A DNA stretch of 24,815 bases, from positions 1 to 24,815 of the IMG/VR virus record IMGVR_UViG_3300010297_000079, one strand, 5' to 3'. The position numbers and the translations under genes are program-made. This DNA comes from a virus. Shown here in pieces: positions 16,580-24,159 of this stretch; positions within the stretch are counted from its first letter, which is position 1, and the number at the start of each line of letters is the position of its first letter. Under the pieces are notes generated by a model. It saw only the letters and a program-made list of their open reading frames with translations, ran no database searches and was not told the DNA's origin.

Positions 16580-17623
16580 TTAAAGAAGTTTTTCAAGAAA
16601 AATCAAATCCAATTTATCCAAATTCTTTTTAAGGGATTCATGGAGGCAAAGGCGGCCGCGATAAGACTGGTATTTTGCCGCGTTTTGAAGTCTTCCAAGG
16701 TTATGAAAAGAAACTTCTAGCGAAGATAGCATCAATTCGTCTATAAGGGTCAAATAGAAGTCTACCATCCACGCAAATTTTGAGAGCTTGTCAAGCTGTT
16801 TGAATTTCCACTTATCGCTTCCGCTAAATTCTCTGTAAAATTTACTGCTATTAAGGCCAAGATAATATGGAAAGCACGCGACCTCAACAATAGGGTTGCC
16901 TTTCATAATATACGGATGGGTAATGATATATGGTATTCCTGTCGCTTTCGATATCACGACATTATCACTCTTGAGCGGGCCAAAGCACAAAGAACCTTCT
17001 TTTGTAGGAAATTTATCAAGAACATTTTCCTTAAACAAGGCGTGACATTCTTCCGATATCTCTTTTAGCAATTCTTTAATATCAATCGAATACTTTTTAG
17101 TAAGTTTGTTAAGAGCCTCCTTGGGAAGGACATCTATAAATTCATAGCTTTTAAATATGTCGCCGTAAACTTTTTCTTGGTTATCTAGGCCCTCCGTGGG
17201 ATACTGGCTTTGGCTGACTATTAACATCCCCGCAAAAAGGGTTATAATTTTATCCAAGGTTTCTTTGTCGATTTCGCCCGAGAAAACCGACGGCTCATGC
17301 CATGTTACAGAATAGTAAAACTTGTTTAAAATCTCGCCCTGATAAATATGTTGCCCTACGACGGGAATGTAGGAGCTCTGGGAGAGCGTTTTATCGTGTT
17401 TAAATAAAAAATCATGTGGAGAAAGCTTAACAAAGGCATACCTACTTTCATAGGTAACAACATATGTTGTTAAAAAGTAATCGTTGGCTGACCTAACGAC
17501 CCCGTCGGGGTCGGGGGTGGGAAGACCCGATTCTTTTGTGATGTCGCACACTAATTTATATTCTTCCTCGGACAATGAATTATCTACGGGGGAAATATTA
17601 AGGACTTGATTAAGTAGGTTCAT
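16580..17623 (-). CDS. Aminoglycoside-phosphotransferase-fold pseudokinase
   Basis: 347-aa protein with a kinase-like layout. It has an N-lobe strand with a lysine (RYAFVKLS, K66), a long helical insert, and a C-lobe block CFGPLKSDNVVIS (213-225), followed by PYIITHP (231-237) and GNPIVEVA (242-249). This matches the APH family order HGDLxxxN, IDFE, GDPxxDLA. The catalytic Asp of HGD is Pro here (FGP, P216), and the metal-binding IDxE is ITHP, so phosphotransfer is unlikely although the Asn is kept. A ligand-binding or scaffold role is inferred. I start at ATG 17623, since an in-frame ATG at 17656 would translate the terminator hairpin (GGLNSPPPFF). It follows the terminator directly and has no Shine-Dalgarno. 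Confidence 0.7.
   Translation of the reverse strand: MNLLNQVLNISPVDNSLSEEEYKLVCDITKESGLPTPDPDGVVRSANDYFLTTYVVTYESRYAFVKLSPHDFLFKHDKTLSQSSYIPVVGQHIYQGEILNKFYYSVTWHEPSVFSGEIDKETLDKIITLFAGMLIVSQSQYPTEGLDNQEKVYGDIFKSYEFIDVLPKEALNKLTKKYSIDIKELLKEISEECHALFKENVLDKFPTKEGSLCFGPLKSDNVVISKATGIPYIITHPYIMKGNPIVEVACFPYYLGLNSSKFYREFSGSDKWKFKQLDKLSKFAWMVDFYLTLIDELMLSSLEVSFHNLGRLQNAAKYQSYRGRLCLHESLKKNLDKLDLIFLEKLL
16591..16596 (-). promoter_or_regulatory. TTGAAA box upstream of the 150-aa gene
   Basis: On the minus strand TTGAAA, preceded by C, is followed after 16 bases by TACTAT, a 4/6 match to TATAAT, six bases before the ATG at 16562. It lies in the 3' end of the pseudokinase gene. If active, the transcript would be nearly leaderless. 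Confidence 0.35.
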
Positions 17624-17654
17624 AAAAAAAGGGGGGGGGCTATTAAGCCCCCCC
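17624..17654 (-). terminator. Strong intrinsic terminator between the 71-aa gene and the pseudokinase gene
   Basis: On the minus strand a 9-bp stem (seven G, C, T pairing with A, G, seven C) closes a TAAT loop and is followed by CC and seven T (17630..17624). The stop of the 71-aa gene ends 9 bases upstream. The T-run abuts the ATG at 17623, so downstream genes depend on read-through, antitermination or internal promoters. Confidence 0.85.
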
Positions 17655-17663
17655 ATTGAGCGC

Positions 17664-17879
17664 TTAAGCCGTTGTTACGGTGCGTCCACGAGAATGAATA
17701 GAGCGAATGTTATTCTTAGTGACTAAGCGTTCATTGTTTCTATTCCTGTCGAAAAAGCGAATCCCCTTGGGGGTCTCGCGAATAAGTCTAGCGTTAAAAG
17801 CTCGACCATCTTTTGTATAAAGGCCGAAAAATCGACCCTGAGTTGCGCGAATTGCGGGAAGAATATCTTTATTCATCAT
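17664..17879 (-). CDS. Small basic conserved protein, possible SH3-like fold
   Basis: 71-aa Arg/Lys-rich protein beginning MMNKDILPAIRATQGRFFGLYTKDG, with alternating short strands (RAFNARLIRETPKGIRFFDRN, ERLVTKNNIRSIHSRG) that fit a small SH3- or Sm-like barrel. The net positive charge suggests nucleic-acid or ribosome contact, but no function is known to me. I have seen small phage proteins of this shape with the GRFxGLYTKDG pattern. The start overlaps the 3' end of the Clp gene by 11 bases. A dedicated TTGACA box lies 27 bases upstream, and the gene is followed at once by a strong terminator. It therefore looks like a separately controlled, perhaps highly expressed unit. The second ATG (17876) is an equally possible start. 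Confidence 0.8.
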   Translation of the reverse strand: MMNKDILPAIRATQGRFFGLYTKDGRAFNARLIRETPKGIRFFDRNRNNERLVTKNNIRSIHSRGRTVTTA

Positions 17880-20178
17880 GTGTTAAGATGTTGATTATAA
17901 TGGATTTGTCAAGCATTTTTGCATGAAATTCTTCATTTTTATTAGTTTCATCTAATTTTTCATAAACTGCGCCAATGATATGTTCTTCAACCTTGGACAA
18001 TATAGGCCGAGCGCCGTCTTTGGGGTCACAGGAATCAGCCAAAAATCGAATCACTTCCTCGTCTGCCCGTATGGATAGCCCACATTGCGACAATCTGGTT
18101 CTGGCCAACGATTTTAGATGCCGATTGTCTAATTCATTAAACACCCAAGACCTGTCTACAGCGTCTATAATGTCCCTAGGAACGCGTTTGGTGTCCACGG
18201 ATACCATAGAACCCTCTCCGCCAAATCCAAGGCTGTCAGAACGGCTTATATGGCGAGTAGTAAAAAAGACTTTGGCCCTTGAGCAGTCGATTTTCTGGCC
18301 AATATTGTCCTGAAGAAAACCGTCATTAAGCATATTAACTAAAAGGTCTAAAACGACAGGGTGAGCCTTATCAATGTTTTCAAACAACAAAATTATTGTG
18401 GGATTGTTTTTTAACTTTTCGGTCAATATTCCTCCTTTGTCATACCCAACATAACCCGCAGAAGAACCGATTAGTTTATTAATTGACGTAGACTCGACAT
18501 AATGAGACATGTCGAAACAGGCCAACCCATCTTGTTTTAAGGGGCAGTATTCCGCGTACTGTGAGACAAATAGTGTTTTGCCTACCCCTGCGCCGCCAGC
18601 AAATAACGAACTAAACACTGGCTTGTTTTTGCGGCGTTGTGCGGCCATACCTCTCTCAAAAGAGCTAAACTCTTTAATAATATTGTCTTGCCCGCAAATT
18701 TTACTTTTTAAAAATTCTTCAAAAGTTTGTTTATTCTTTTCAAGTTTAAACTTTTGGGATATAAAATGACGAACGTCTTCTGCGGATGCGAGAACATTTT
18801 TAGAAATTTGCTCTGTCCATCTTTCCATTTCGATTTTATACAACTCTGCTTTTTTATCGTATTTTCCCAGCTTTTCGTCTTTTGGGACAGAAGAAACATA
18901 TTCTTTAAGTTCGTTTTCCAGTTGATTAATATGCGTTGGCCTTTTGCAGTGCCTAAGCTTTAAAAAAGTGCCAGCCTCATCAAGAAGGTCAAACGCCTTG
19001 TCTGGAAAGCGTCGATAGGGAACATTTACGTCTGCCGCGTGAACCAGCTCGGCAATTGCGCCATTATCAAATTCAATCCCATGATATTTTTCATAAGAAT
19101 CTTTACAATGAGATACGATGTCAATTGTTTCATCTACATCTGGCTCTTTGACATGGATTACCTCAAATCTCCTAGACAGCGCAGAATCTTTTTCAATATG
19201 CTTTTTATATTCAGCATAAGTTGTTGCACCTATGCAGGACAAATCTCCTCTTGCTAGGGCTGGCTTTAGAATATTGGCCGCATCCATGGCTCCATTATCT
19301 CCAGCGCCAACCACCATATGTATTTCGTCAATAAAGACAACGGTTTTCGCTGGAAAGGACTTAAGTTCTTCGACAGTTTGATTCAGTCTTTTTTCGAAAT
19401 CCCCTCGATACATGGCTCCAGCTACCATATCTGAAAGCTTTAATTCAAAAATTTCCATCTTGGGAAATGCAATCTCGGTATCTTCTGGAGGATTTTCCAT
19501 AGAAAGGGCAAGACCCTCAACAAGGGCGGTTTTCCCGACCCCAGCCTCTCCAACGAATAGAACATTGGATTTTTGTCTGCGACACAGCGCCGTCATGGCC
19601 GCATTAATCTCGTCCATTCTTCCAAAAAACTGGAAATTCCCATCTAAAATTCTGCTATTAATATGGTCGCAATATTGTTCTAAATATGACGTTTTTTCAA
19701 GGTTTTGTGCAGGGCCACGATGTGGGACATTCTCCTTGTTCTCGTGAAGTAAAGAGAGAAACTCTTGAAAGGTATCATAAAATTCTACTGCATCAATATT
19801 AACTTCCTGCAAAAAGCTTTTTACTTGTTGAGAGTTTTTGATGCACGAAGAAAAAATATGGTCTACGCCAATATAGGGGGTGCTGGAAATCTCTGCTTCT
19901 TTTTTGCTAAAGTCAATAACCTTAGACGATTCTTTCTTCCACGATATTTTTTTTCGGGGGGAGCGCTTGATGTCTGTACAATAACCTAGGCTAGACTGAA
20001 TCAAGCCTGCTGGGTCACTCGTACAGTTTGTTAAAAACATATGTATTACCTCGTATCCAGAAAGTAAAGATGATAAAAATATATCCATAGGGTGAACAGC
20101 GGTTCCCCCTAATTCTTTACAAATCTGTTTTGCTCTATCTATGCATTCTTTTGCTCTGGGATTATAATCTAAGTCCAT
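17869..20178 (-). CDS. Clp/Hsp100 (ClpA/ClpC-type) AAA+ ATPase with degenerate second ATPase site
   Basis: 769-aa double-ring unfoldase subunit. It has a Clp N-domain (about 1-145, double helical repeat) and a D1 AAA+ module with Walker A GEAGVGKT (about 209-216), Walker B VVFIDEIH, and sensor/arginine region IGATTYAEYKKHIEKDSALSRRF. A short middle region precedes D2 with Walker A GGAGVGKT (about 527-534). In D2 the Walker B reads LLFENIDKAHP: the usual Asp-Glu is Glu600-Asn601, so the catalytic Glu is gone. The stretch corresponding to FRPEFLNRID reads VPRDIIDAVDR, so the arginine finger appears lost. The sensor-2 GARP is kept, and a SLGFGG loop resembles the ClpP-docking loop. D1 probably drives activity while D2 only binds nucleotide. 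No ClpP is encoded in the window; a host ClpP or a chaperone role is possible. Start is coupled to the polymerase stop through TAATG. Confidence 0.92.
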   Translation of the reverse strand: MDLDYNPRAKECIDRAKQICKELGGTAVHPMDIFLSSLLSGYEVIHMFLTNCTSDPAGLIQSSLGYCTDIKRSPRKKISWKKESSKVIDFSKKEAEISSTPYIGVDHIFSSCIKNSQQVKSFLQEVNIDAVEFYDTFQEFLSLLHENKENVPHRGPAQNLEKTSYLEQYCDHINSRILDGNFQFFGRMDEINAAMTALCRRQKSNVLFVGEAGVGKTALVEGLALSMENPPEDTEIAFPKMEIFELKLSDMVAGAMYRGDFEKRLNQTVEELKSFPAKTVVFIDEIHMVVGAGDNGAMDAANILKPALARGDLSCIGATTYAEYKKHIEKDSALSRRFEVIHVKEPDVDETIDIVSHCKDSYEKYHGIEFDNGAIAELVHAADVNVPYRRFPDKAFDLLDEAGTFLKLRHCKRPTHINQLENELKEYVSSVPKDEKLGKYDKKAELYKIEMERWTEQISKNVLASAEDVRHFISQKFKLEKNKQTFEEFLKSKICGQDNIIKEFSSFERGMAAQRRKNKPVFSSLFAGGAGVGKTLFVSQYAEYCPLKQDGLACFDMSHYVESTSINKLIGSSAGYVGYDKGGILTEKLKNNPTIILLFENIDKAHPVVLDLLVNMLNDGFLQDNIGQKIDCSRAKVFFTTRHISRSDSLGFGGEGSMVSVDTKRVPRDIIDAVDRSWVFNELDNRHLKSLARTRLSQCGLSIRADEEVIRFLADSCDPKDGARPILSKVEEHIIGAVYEKLDETNKNEEFHAKMLDKSIIINILTHDE
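17907..17912 (-). promoter_or_regulatory. CTTGACA box upstream of the 71-aa gene
   Basis: A perfect TTGACA on the minus strand, preceded by C, lies 27 bases before the ATG at 17879. It sits inside the end of the Clp coding region, where it encodes Leu-Asp-Lys. A TATAAT at 17899..17894 lies only 7 bases after it, too close for a normal sigma70 pair, but could serve as an independent -10. Confidence 0.4.
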
Positions 20179-22736
20179 TAGTTAAGTTCTGATAATTTCA
20201 TATAGATTTTCTCATCTATAAGTTTTAGGGAATTAATAAAAAACGCGTCGCCGCTATACCTTCCGACAACCGTCAAAATACTATCCTTCTTGGGTTTTTC
20301 TCCTCCATTGTTTAAATAAGAGGTCAGGGTCTCCCTGTTTCTTCCGTCGGCCATAATGCCAACTAGGGAGCCTGTTTCGTCAGAGAGAAAAACTCTCATA
20401 TAGCGATTACCTGCCCTGCTTATCCCTATGGTTACATCATCCACAACGCCAACGATATGTCTTGTGTCTCGAAGGTCTCGTTGGACAAGGTCTCGAATAT
20501 TAATAAAATTCTTGTCAACAAACACATCGTTAAGTCTGTGGCTGTAAGAATAGCCTAAAATTTTACGCTCAAAATACCAATTAGCAAATTTTTCATGCCT
20601 TTTATTCAGGTCGTAAATTTCCTTATAGCGCCCGTACTTCCTTTTGAAGGTAGAAAATGTTTTTTCTGTAAAAATCGGACGATTATCATCTCCAGTAATA
20701 CCTTCTTTAACGCATTTGACAATTGAGTTAAGCACATCATATTCGTGCTTCTCTCCTAGTCTGGTGATATTTCTTTTTACTCTATCCGTAAGTAGATTAA
20801 ACGAGCAGGCGTGAAGAACCGTTTTGCTGCGGCAATTTGTCATGCTATCTAAGGCTCCCGCCTGTATAAGAGAGCTTACGATGCCGATATTAAGGCCGCA
20901 ATCCTTCGCTGTTATATAAACGTCATATATGTTATCGAATTTTTGACCGCGGAACTCTACAAGGTTAATTAGGCTCTTCTCCGAGACCCCTTTAATTGCA
21001 TTAAGTCCATACCTAATATTGTTACCCTCAACTGAAAAGTCTATGTCCGACTTACTCAAGTCGGGAGGCAGTAACTTAATATTGAATTGGCTTAGTTCCT
21101 TCTCTATCAAATTAACCTCTCGCAAGGGCTCTGGCTCAAACATAGCCATCTCCAAAAGGCTTAAAAAGAATTCCTGCGGATATTTGAATTTTAAATACAC
21201 AGTAATCGCAGATAAAATCGCATATGATACCGAGTGAGATAAATTAAAGGAATAATTGGCGCTGTCCTCGGCCACTCTCCATAAAATTTCGCCAACCTCT
21301 TCTGGGAGGTTTCTCTCTCGGATTTTTTCTTTGATTTTAGCCTCCCATGCGGACATTTCTTTTACTTTTTTCTTGCCCACAATGCGGCGTAATTGTTCCG
21401 ACTCGTCTAGGGTGAAGCCAATCTTATTGGCCATCTTCATCAACTGCTCTTGATAGAGTGGAATTCCCCCTGTATAATTTAAGACATCCGCAAAAAAATC
21501 ATGAACAACCTCAGGCCTTCCAGTTCTAACGTTTTCCGAATATTTATCCACAAAAGCCAATGCTCCCGGCCTAGCCAAAGCAATAACATCCGAAAGTTGT
21601 TGAATATTTTTAGGCGAAACTTTTTGACAAACACGAAAATTTGTATCAGCCTCAATCTGAAAAAGCCCCTTAGGGTTCTCAAGTTGGTTTAAGGCGGTAT
21701 AAATAAATGAATCATCTGGGTCGATATCATACATGGAAACCCCCAGTCTTTCGCAGGCCTTGTTCGCCACAGACAGGGTTCTGAGCCCCAGAATGTCAAA
21801 CTTAACCATCAACTCGGAAACTCCGTTCATATCATAACCAGAAACCAAGTGCCCGTCACCTGACGCTTGTAGTGGCATAATATCAGCAACAGGATAAAAG
21901 CTGATAGCAATACCAGAAGGATGTACTCCAGTGTTTTTATTGAGCCCCTCTAGCTTTTTAGCAATCTCAATAATCTTAGGGTTCTCTTCTGAGAATTTCT
22001 TGAATTCTTGAGATTCCTCTAGGGAGTCTGATATAGACACCACTTTCCCAAATTTTTTAGGAATCATGCCGCTTACCTGATTAGCCTTTTCCTCAGACAA
22101 CTCTCCAGCGAGTTTGCAACATTCTTTAAGGCATAGCTTACTACTTAAAGTGTTAAGGGTTAGGATTTTACAAGTGTACCCAGCAAATTTTTGCTCGATG
22201 TAATCAATAACTTCTTGGCGGCGGTCATAAGCAATATCGTTATCAACATCACAAAGGAGAGACCCATCAAGAAATGTATCGCCATTATGCTCAATTTTCC
22301 TAGCACGGCTTTTAGATACGAAACGCTCAAAAAACAAGTCATGTTTTATGGGGTCAACGCGAGTGACAGAAAGAAGGAATAAGACCAAGCTGCCAGCAGC
22401 GGAACCACGCCCAAAACCCGTAGGTATTTTTCTTTCGTGGCAATAATTAAGTATGTCCCAATTAAGCAAAATGTAGTCAGTAAAACCCAAATCATCCAAA
22501 ATAGAAAGTTCATAATCTAGCCTTTTGGTATATTCTTCATAAGTGTTTCCGAGCCGAGATTCCCTGTTGTTATAGTAGTCGTCTAAAGACTGTTTACACT
22601 TTGTCTGCAAAAACTGGAAGTTTGAGGCTTGTCTATTTAGCCCTAGTTCCTTGTAAAATTTATCTTCAATTTTTATGTTTGGAAGCTTTACCCCAGCAGG
22701 AAAAGGTTGTTTATATTTTTGAAATTTTTCCATCAT
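20178..22736 (-). CDS. dnaE: DNA polymerase III alpha (DnaE-type) without PHP domain
   Basis: 852-aa replicative C-family polymerase. It begins at the linker that normally follows the PHP domain (KQPFPAGVKLP), then palm and fingers: GFGRGSAAGS (107-116), the catalytic pair D163 and D165 in CDVDND, third Asp D314 in KFDILGLRTL, NTGVHPSGIAIS (268-279), and ALARPGAL. These correspond to the three catalytic aspartates of E. coli DnaE (401, 403, 555), so it should be active. A helix-hairpin-helix stretch (YGLNAIKGVSEKSL) and a C-terminal OB fold (about 755-850) follow. PHP and polymerase proteins together give about 1108 aa, the size of one normal DnaE. The start overlaps the exonuclease stop by 4 bases; tandem ATGs leave the exact start open by one codon. 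It copies the phage genome, probably with a host or phage clamp. Confidence 0.95.
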   Translation of the reverse strand: MMEKFQKYKQPFPAGVKLPNIKIEDKFYKELGLNRQASNFQFLQTKCKQSLDDYYNNRESRLGNTYEEYTKRLDYELSILDDLGFTDYILLNWDILNYCHERKIPTGFGRGSAAGSLVLFLLSVTRVDPIKHDLFFERFVSKSRARKIEHNGDTFLDGSLLCDVDNDIAYDRRQEVIDYIEQKFAGYTCKILTLNTLSSKLCLKECCKLAGELSEEKANQVSGMIPKKFGKVVSISDSLEESQEFKKFSEENPKIIEIAKKLEGLNKNTGVHPSGIAISFYPVADIMPLQASGDGHLVSGYDMNGVSELMVKFDILGLRTLSVANKACERLGVSMYDIDPDDSFIYTALNQLENPKGLFQIEADTNFRVCQKVSPKNIQQLSDVIALARPGALAFVDKYSENVRTGRPEVVHDFFADVLNYTGGIPLYQEQLMKMANKIGFTLDESEQLRRIVGKKKVKEMSAWEAKIKEKIRERNLPEEVGEILWRVAEDSANYSFNLSHSVSYAILSAITVYLKFKYPQEFFLSLLEMAMFEPEPLREVNLIEKELSQFNIKLLPPDLSKSDIDFSVEGNNIRYGLNAIKGVSEKSLINLVEFRGQKFDNIYDVYITAKDCGLNIGIVSSLIQAGALDSMTNCRSKTVLHACSFNLLTDRVKRNITRLGEKHEYDVLNSIVKCVKEGITGDDNRPIFTEKTFSTFKRKYGRYKEIYDLNKRHEKFANWYFERKILGYSYSHRLNDVFVDKNFINIRDLVQRDLRDTRHIVGVVDDVTIGISRAGNRYMRVFLSDETGSLVGIMADGRNRETLTSYLNNGGEKPKKDSILTVVGRYSGDAFFINSLKLIDEKIYMKLSELN

Positions 22737-23374
22737 ATGTCAAGGTCTCCGAGTTCTTTCCATAAGAGTTCGTGATTTTTGAGAATATCATATTCGGCGT
22801 CATGGAGTTTCGATGCATCATAAGGGATGTCATAATGCCTGAGCATTGCGGCCATATTAGTTCTGACTCCCCTTTTTCTGCTGTGGGCTAATTGATATTG
22901 CCAAGCCAGTAGATTACCATCGGCTAAAGTATGCGGACTTTGAAGGCCGTTCTTAATGGCAACAGCCAGCGCATTAGTATCCAATAGTCGAGAAAGATAC
23001 GACCAATCGGATTTAAGACCACAAAGACGGCGCAATGTGTTAATGATATAAATATCAAATTGAAGGAGGTTATGGCCCACTATTATAGTATCTTCTCTCC
23101 CCATTTCCGTCCACAGAAGATTAAAGACATGATACGGGTCTTCCCTCCTTTCGATATACTTTTTCTTGTTAAACCCCGTGACCCTTGCCGCCTCTGGGCT
23201 CACCTTCAAATCGTCCCAAGCAACAAAATGGTCGTGAATGGACTCTACCTTTTTTCCAGTAGAAATAAGCCAAGAAATTTGCCAAGGACGAGAAGAAATG
23301 AGATTCAGTCCTTCTGTTTCTGTGTCGAAAACGAGATATCTCTGGTCAAAATTAAATCTTAACAAATTTTCCAT
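22733..23374 (-). CDS. DEDDh 3'-5' exonuclease (DnaQ-like proofreading subunit)
   Basis: 213-aa exonuclease with the full DEDDh set, numbering from ATG 23374: D17 and E19 in VFDTETEGL (Exo I), D107 in GHNLLQFDI (Exo II), and H191-x4-D196 in LHDAEYDI (Exo III). This is the epsilon/DnaQ proofreading fold. An in-frame ATG at 23461 would add 29 residues that lie inside the PHP reading frame and precede the normal N-terminus of the fold, so I prefer 23374. The gene lies between the PHP and polymerase genes, overlapping the first by 23 bases and the second by 4. In PolC enzymes an exonuclease is embedded in the PHP domain; here the three parts are separate but in PHP-exo-pol order. It probably works with the polymerase as a proofreading complex. 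Confidence 0.9.
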   Translation of the reverse strand: MENLLRFNFDQRYLVFDTETEGLNLISSRPWQISWLISTGKKVESIHDHFVAWDDLKVSPEAARVTGFNKKKYIERREDPYHVFNLLWTEMGREDTIIVGHNLLQFDIYIINTLRRLCGLKSDWSYLSRLLDTNALAVAIKNGLQSPHTLADGNLLAWQYQLAHSRKRGVRTNMAAMLRHYDIPYDASKLHDAEYDILKNHELLWKELGDLDI

Positions 23375-24122
23375 GTTCTTGTTCCATATAAGATTGAAAG
23401 CAAAACTCGTTGCTTCCGAAATGTTGGAGGTTCGGGGCAGAAAGGTCGCAAGATTTTCCAAAAGAGCGGTTGCAGGTCATGCGATAAACCTGATATGCTT
23501 CGACATCTTCCCTGAGTTTATACAAAATAGTTTTGGTTTCTATCTTCTGACTGGGAAGAATCTCGTCGCGGGTATGAATCATGTTCTGAAATAAATTGTC
23601 AAAGGGCAGGCCATTCTCCTCAATGGAGAACAGTTCTCGTTCCTTTGGGAATGCACTATCAAAAATACAATTTTTGAAAAAATGAATATTATTCGCAAGA
23701 TAAGAATCGTAAAATGGATGTACTAACAAGAGGTTCTCTGTTTCGCATTTCCCCAATATGGACAAGTCCAAAAATCCCTCTCTTTCGGGGATGGAGAAAG
23801 CCTCAGAAAAAATATGGTACAACTCCTTGCAACCCTTATCGTTTAGGGCAAACAAAATTATTTTGTATGAACTTGTCTCCTTATCTTCGGTTACATCATT
23901 GCACATGTTCAGCCTAACCCCAAAACGCAGGGCTATTCCCTCTTTTGAGAAAGTTTTGTGCGATTCAAGGAAGCCTATCATGGAATCTTCAACGAGGTAA
24001 ACCTCTTCAAGGTTCGCTTCTTTGGCCATAGACAGAATATCTGCTGGCCCGCCATCATGGGTAGGCTTTATCTTTAAGATACTGCGGCCTAAGCTATAAT
24101 CTGAGACAAAAAATGGTATCAT
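23352..24122 (-). CDS. Stand-alone degenerate PHP-type domain of DNA polymerase III alpha
   Basis: 256-aa protein matching the N-terminal PHP domain of DnaE. It opens with FFVSDYSLGRSIL where DnaE has the HxHSxYSLLDG start. An EDSMIGFLESHKTFSKEGI region follows in place of the TDHGxxxGxxxFYxxAKKxGI motif, then GVRLN in the place of GxE. Near the end, DEILPSQ then REDVEAYQVYRMTCN corresponds to the NDVHYL...EAxEVL region. The metal-binding histidines of active PHP domains (first HxH, DHG) are absent, so phosphoesterase activity is unlikely and the role is structural, as in many DnaE proteins. It ends where the linker to the palm domain would begin. A Shine-Dalgarno-like AGGGA precedes the start, and a TTGACA box lies 31 bases upstream. 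Confidence 0.8.
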   Translation of the reverse strand: MIPFFVSDYSLGRSILKIKPTHDGGPADILSMAKEANLEEVYLVEDSMIGFLESHKTFSKEGIALRFGVRLNMCNDVTEDKETSSYKIILFALNDKGCKELYHIFSEAFSIPEREGFLDLSILGKCETENLLLVHPFYDSYLANNIHFFKNCIFDSAFPKERELFSIEENGLPFDNLFQNMIHTRDEILPSQKIETKTILYKLREDVEAYQVYRMTCNRSFGKSCDLSAPNLQHFGSNEFCFQSYMEQEHGKFVKI

Positions 24123-24153
24123 CTTGTCCCTAAAGTAGTTATATACAGGAGTT

Positions 24154-24159
24154 TGTCAA
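24154..24159 (-). promoter_or_regulatory. CTTGACA box upstream of the PHP gene
   Basis: A perfect TTGACA on the minus strand, preceded by C, lies 31 bases before the ATG at 24122, at the extreme 3' end of the 188-aa gene and the 33-base gap. A TATAAC follows after only 10 bases and TACTTT after 16. It is a candidate promoter for the replicase genes. Confidence 0.45.

Noticed and set aside
16780-16795. Another TTGACA-like string on the minus strand inside the pseudokinase gene
   Set aside because: It encodes Leu-Asp-Lys in mid-gene and is not followed by a start codon at 27-31 bases.
17623-17656. Start of the pseudokinase gene at ATG 17656
   Set aside because: It would translate the terminator hairpin into GGLNSPPPFF, with no conserved look; the ATG at 17623 is preferred. 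It cannot be excluded if read-through is coupled to translation.
17894-17912. Classical sigma70 promoter formed by TTGACA and TATAAT before the 71-aa gene
   Set aside because: The two perfect hexamers are only 7 bases apart, far below the 16-18 needed, so they cannot act as one pair.
23375-23461. Start of the exonuclease at ATG 23461
   Set aside because: It adds 29 residues before the Exo I strand that come from the PHP gene in another frame; the ATG at 23374 places Exo I at the usual distance from the N-terminus.
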